Source: DUMC01 sp035362115
GTDB taxonomy: Bacteria > Bacillota > Clostridia > Acetivibrionales > DUMC01
DNA length: 6,699 bases
Direction of reading: 5' to 3'
Assembly (NCBI GenBank): GCA_035362115.1
Contig: DAOSDD010000231.1
Span: 1-6,699 of the forward strand
Shown here: positions 5,606-6,699 of the stretch, piece after piece
How positions within the stretch are numbered: the first letter of the stretch is position 1
Layout of the letters: each line of letters opens with the position of its first letter
Notes under the pieces: generated by a model
Seen by the model: the letters and a program-made list of their open reading frames with translations, nothing else
What the model was told of the DNA's origin: nothing
Database searches by the model: none
Program-made: the position numbers and the translations under genes

Positions 5606-5681
5606 ATAGAAGCAAAAAGAAGCAGAAGATGTATAGAAACAAAAAGAAGCAAAAAAATCGTCCCCATGCTTCACATGCTTC
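5606..5681 (+). repeat. Direct repeats and complementary GAAGCA/TGCTTC motifs in the methyltransferase leader
   Basis: A 19-bp sequence (5606-5624) recurs with one change at 5633-5651, a 27-bp period. GAAGCA occurs at 5609, 5619 and 5646, with GAAACA at the fourth equivalent place (5636). CATGCTTC follows twice (5665-5672, 5674-5681). GAAGCA and TGCTTC are complementary, so several mutually exclusive short hairpins are possible just before the ribosome binding site. No regulator is recognisable. Confidence 0.65.
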
Positions 5682-5699
5682 CAAAAATATTAAAAAAGC

Positions 5700-5703
5700 G
5701 GAG
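5700..5703 (+). promoter_or_regulatory. Ribosome binding site GGAG of the methyltransferase gene
   Basis: GGAG stands 8 nt before the ATG at 5712. It overlaps the in-frame GTG at 5703-5705, so that GTG cannot be the start it serves. Confidence 0.7.
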
Positions 5704-5711
5704 TGGTTATA

Positions 5712-6512
5712 ATGATAATTATCGGAGAAAAAATCAACAGTACTCTCAAAGCTGTGCGGCCGGCTATTGAAAACTATGATATCGGGTTTATACAGGAGCT
5801 TGCCAAAAAGCAATTTGAAGCAGGAGCGAATTTTATTGATGTTAATGCAGGTATGTTTCATGATGATGAGCCAAAAAGACTGAAATGGTTGGTTGAAACA
5901 GTTCAGGAGGTAATTGGCACACCATTTGCCATTGACTCGCCTAACCCAGAAGCTATAGAAGAAGCACTTAAGGTCAATAAAAATGGGAAACCAATTATTA
6001 ACTCAATAACAGATGAAAAAGAAAGATATGAAGCTATTTTACCTTTGATACTGGAATATAACACAGGAGTAATAGCTCTTTGCATGGACGACAGTGGCAT
6101 GCCTGAAACTGTGGATGATAGGTTGGAGGTTGCTGTCAGGATAATTGGTAAATTAACAGACAAAGGAGTAAAGCCCCAGGACATTTATATTGATCCTATG
6201 ATAAGACCTATAGGCACAGGCTCTCATTATGGTGTTGTAGCACTGGAAACAATAAGACAGGTAAAGGATAAGTACTCTGATGTTCATATAGCTTGCGGTC
6301 TTAGCAATATTTCCTTTGGACTTCCGGGAAGAAAAGTATTAAACCAGGCATTTCTTATAGCTGCAATGACAGTAGGCATGGATGGAGCAATATTAGATCC
6401 TCTTGATAAAAAACTTATGACTTACCTTTATGCTACCCAAGCCCTTTTAGGGCAGGATGAATTTTGCATGGATTATTTATCAAAATATAGAGAAGGACTT
6501 CTTGATTTGTAA
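5712..6512 (+). CDS. Methyltetrahydrofolate:corrinoid methyltransferase (AcsE/MeTr-like)
   Basis: 266 residues, the full length of the AcsE family (about 260), a cytoplasmic TIM barrel of the pterin-binding type. It begins MIIIGEKINSTL, like the AcsE start. Visible pterin-site features are DVNAG (43-47), IDSPN with D75, INS with N97, IDPMIRPIG with D161, and GLSNISFG with N199. D75 and N199 line up with the methyltetrahydrofolate-binding residues known in Moorella AcsE. It should move the N5-methyl of methyltetrahydrofolate to cob(I)alamin on a corrinoid protein, as in the Wood-Ljungdahl pathway or in methyl-donor demethylation run in reverse. No corrinoid protein or CO dehydrogenase gene is in view, so the partner is unknown. 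Confusion with dihydropteroate synthase is possible in automatic annotation, but the N-terminus and GLSN motif argue for MeTr. The ATG at 5712 is preferred over the GTG at 5703. It probably shares a transcript with tmcAL. Confidence 0.9.
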   Translation: MIIIGEKINSTLKAVRPAIENYDIGFIQELAKKQFEAGANFIDVNAGMFHDDEPKRLKWLVETVQEVIGTPFAIDSPNPEAIEEALKVNKNGKPIINSITDEKERYEAILPLILEYNTGVIALCMDDSGMPETVDDRLEVAVRIIGKLTDKGVKPQDIYIDPMIRPIGTGSHYGVVALETIRQVKDKYSDVHIACGLSNISFGLPGRKVLNQAFLIAAMTVGMDGAILDPLDKKLMTYLYATQALLGQDEFCMDYLSKYREGLLDL

Positions 6513-6526
6513 AGAATATGAGTAAT

Positions 6527-6699
6527 ATGAATGTATTAGGGGTAATTGCTGAATATAATCCCTTTCATAATGGACATCTTTATCATTTACAGGAATCTAT
6601 AAAATGTACTTCTGCAAATTTCATAGTATGCGCTATGAGTGGTAATTTTGTCCAGAGGGGTGAACCTGCTATTATAAACAAATGGGCAAGAACTGAAAT
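6527..6699 (+). CDS. tmcAL: tRNA(Met) cytidine acetate ligase TmcAL (YlbM), N-terminal part (cut by window edge)
   Basis: The first 57 codons of a gene that runs off the right edge. MNVLGVIAEYNPFHNGHLYH carries the nucleotidyltransferase HxGH motif (HNGH, 14-17), and MSGNFVQRGEPAIINKW follows, the typical signature of YlbM/TmcAL. This enzyme uses ATP and acetate, through acetyl-adenylate, to make N4-acetylcytidine at the wobble base of elongator tRNA-Met. The start at 6527 is chosen because it fits family N-termini; an in-frame ATG at 6518 (MSNMNV) is also possible. No strong ribosome binding site precedes either, and the methyltransferase stop is only 14 bp (or 5 bp) away, so translational coupling is likely. 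No functional link with the methyltransferase is evident beyond shared transcription. Confidence 0.93.
   Translation, partial: MNVLGVIAEYNPFHNGHLYHLQESIKCTSANFIVCAMSGNFVQRGEPAIINKWARTE

Larger units (their letters stand above)
5282..5711. other. Divergent intergenic spacer with promoters and structured elements
   Basis: 430 bp between the divergent acyltransferase and methyltransferase genes with no credible coding sequence. From left to right it holds the acyltransferase ribosome binding site (5287-5293), a 108-bp structured element (5331-5438), promoter-like pairs facing left, a rightward promoter (5553-5581), and a leader of about 124 nt rich in GAAGCA and TGCTTC repeats. Each is listed separately. 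Confidence 0.7.

Noticed and set aside
5556..5861. Minus-strand 101-codon frame across the methyltransferase promoter and start.
   Set aside because: It is antisense to the promoter, leader and first 50 codons of the methyltransferase; its Phe/Leu/Cys-rich composition comes from the reverse of A-rich leader repeats.
5903..6184. Minus-strand 93-codon frame.
   Set aside because: It is antisense to the conserved core of the methyltransferase and Ser/Leu-rich in the way shadow frames are.
3872..6699. An 'acetyl' theme linking the macro-domain hydrolase, the acyltransferase and TmcAL.
   Set aside because: TmcAL is a housekeeping tRNA enzyme on the opposite strand in another transcript; the shared acetyl chemistry is most likely coincidence.

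Overview
The window is AT-rich DNA with strong GGAGG-type ribosome binding sites, short intergenic gaps and protein types typical of anaerobic Clostridia (Firmicutes). Examples are a methyltetrahydrofolate:corrinoid methyltransferase, a CARDB/COG1361-type surface protein beside a MacB-class ABC exporter, and TmcAL (YlbM). This assignment rests on gene content and composition, not on a marker gene. No rRNA, tRNA, CRISPR array or intact insertion sequence is visible.

Left part (1-3560, all minus strand): a compact operon read right to left. An extended -10 promoter (3552-3560) leads to a MacB/LolD-type ABC ATPase. It is followed after 10 bp by an 858-residue secreted, membrane-anchored protein built of six Ig-like/CARDB-like repeats, and then, overlapping by 8 bp, by a MacB/FtsX-type permease that runs off the left edge. 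The cassette looks like an exporter or cell-envelope machine in which a large extracellular repeat protein sits where a MacA/HlyD-type adaptor is often encoded.

Middle (3561-5281, minus strand): a gap with hairpins, then a macro-domain protein (YmdB/MacroD-like, ADP-ribose chemistry) and, upstream of it, a multi-spanning membrane acyltransferase of the DUF1624/HGSNAT_cat family. The 117 bp between them hold three copies of a 13-bp tandem repeat and a perfect 13-bp inverted repeat that overlaps the acyltransferase stop codon.

Divergent spacer (5282-5711): the richest non-coding stretch. It holds a 108-bp structured element (5331-5438) with a closing stem and three internal hairpins. Its non-Watson-Crick positions are nearly all G-U wobbles only if the minus strand is the RNA. 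Promoter-like hexamer pairs facing the acyltransferase gene lie in both arms. A good sigma-A-type promoter then faces right, with a repeat-rich leader.

Right part (5712-6699, plus strand): a corrinoid-dependent methyltetrahydrofolate methyltransferase (AcsE/MeTr-like) with the main pterin-site residues kept, followed after 14 bp by the start of tmcAL, the tRNA-Met cytidine acetate ligase, cut by the right edge.

The best candidates for something undescribed are the structured leader/element at 5331-5438 and the CARDB-protein/MacB operon. The other genes belong to recognisable families.
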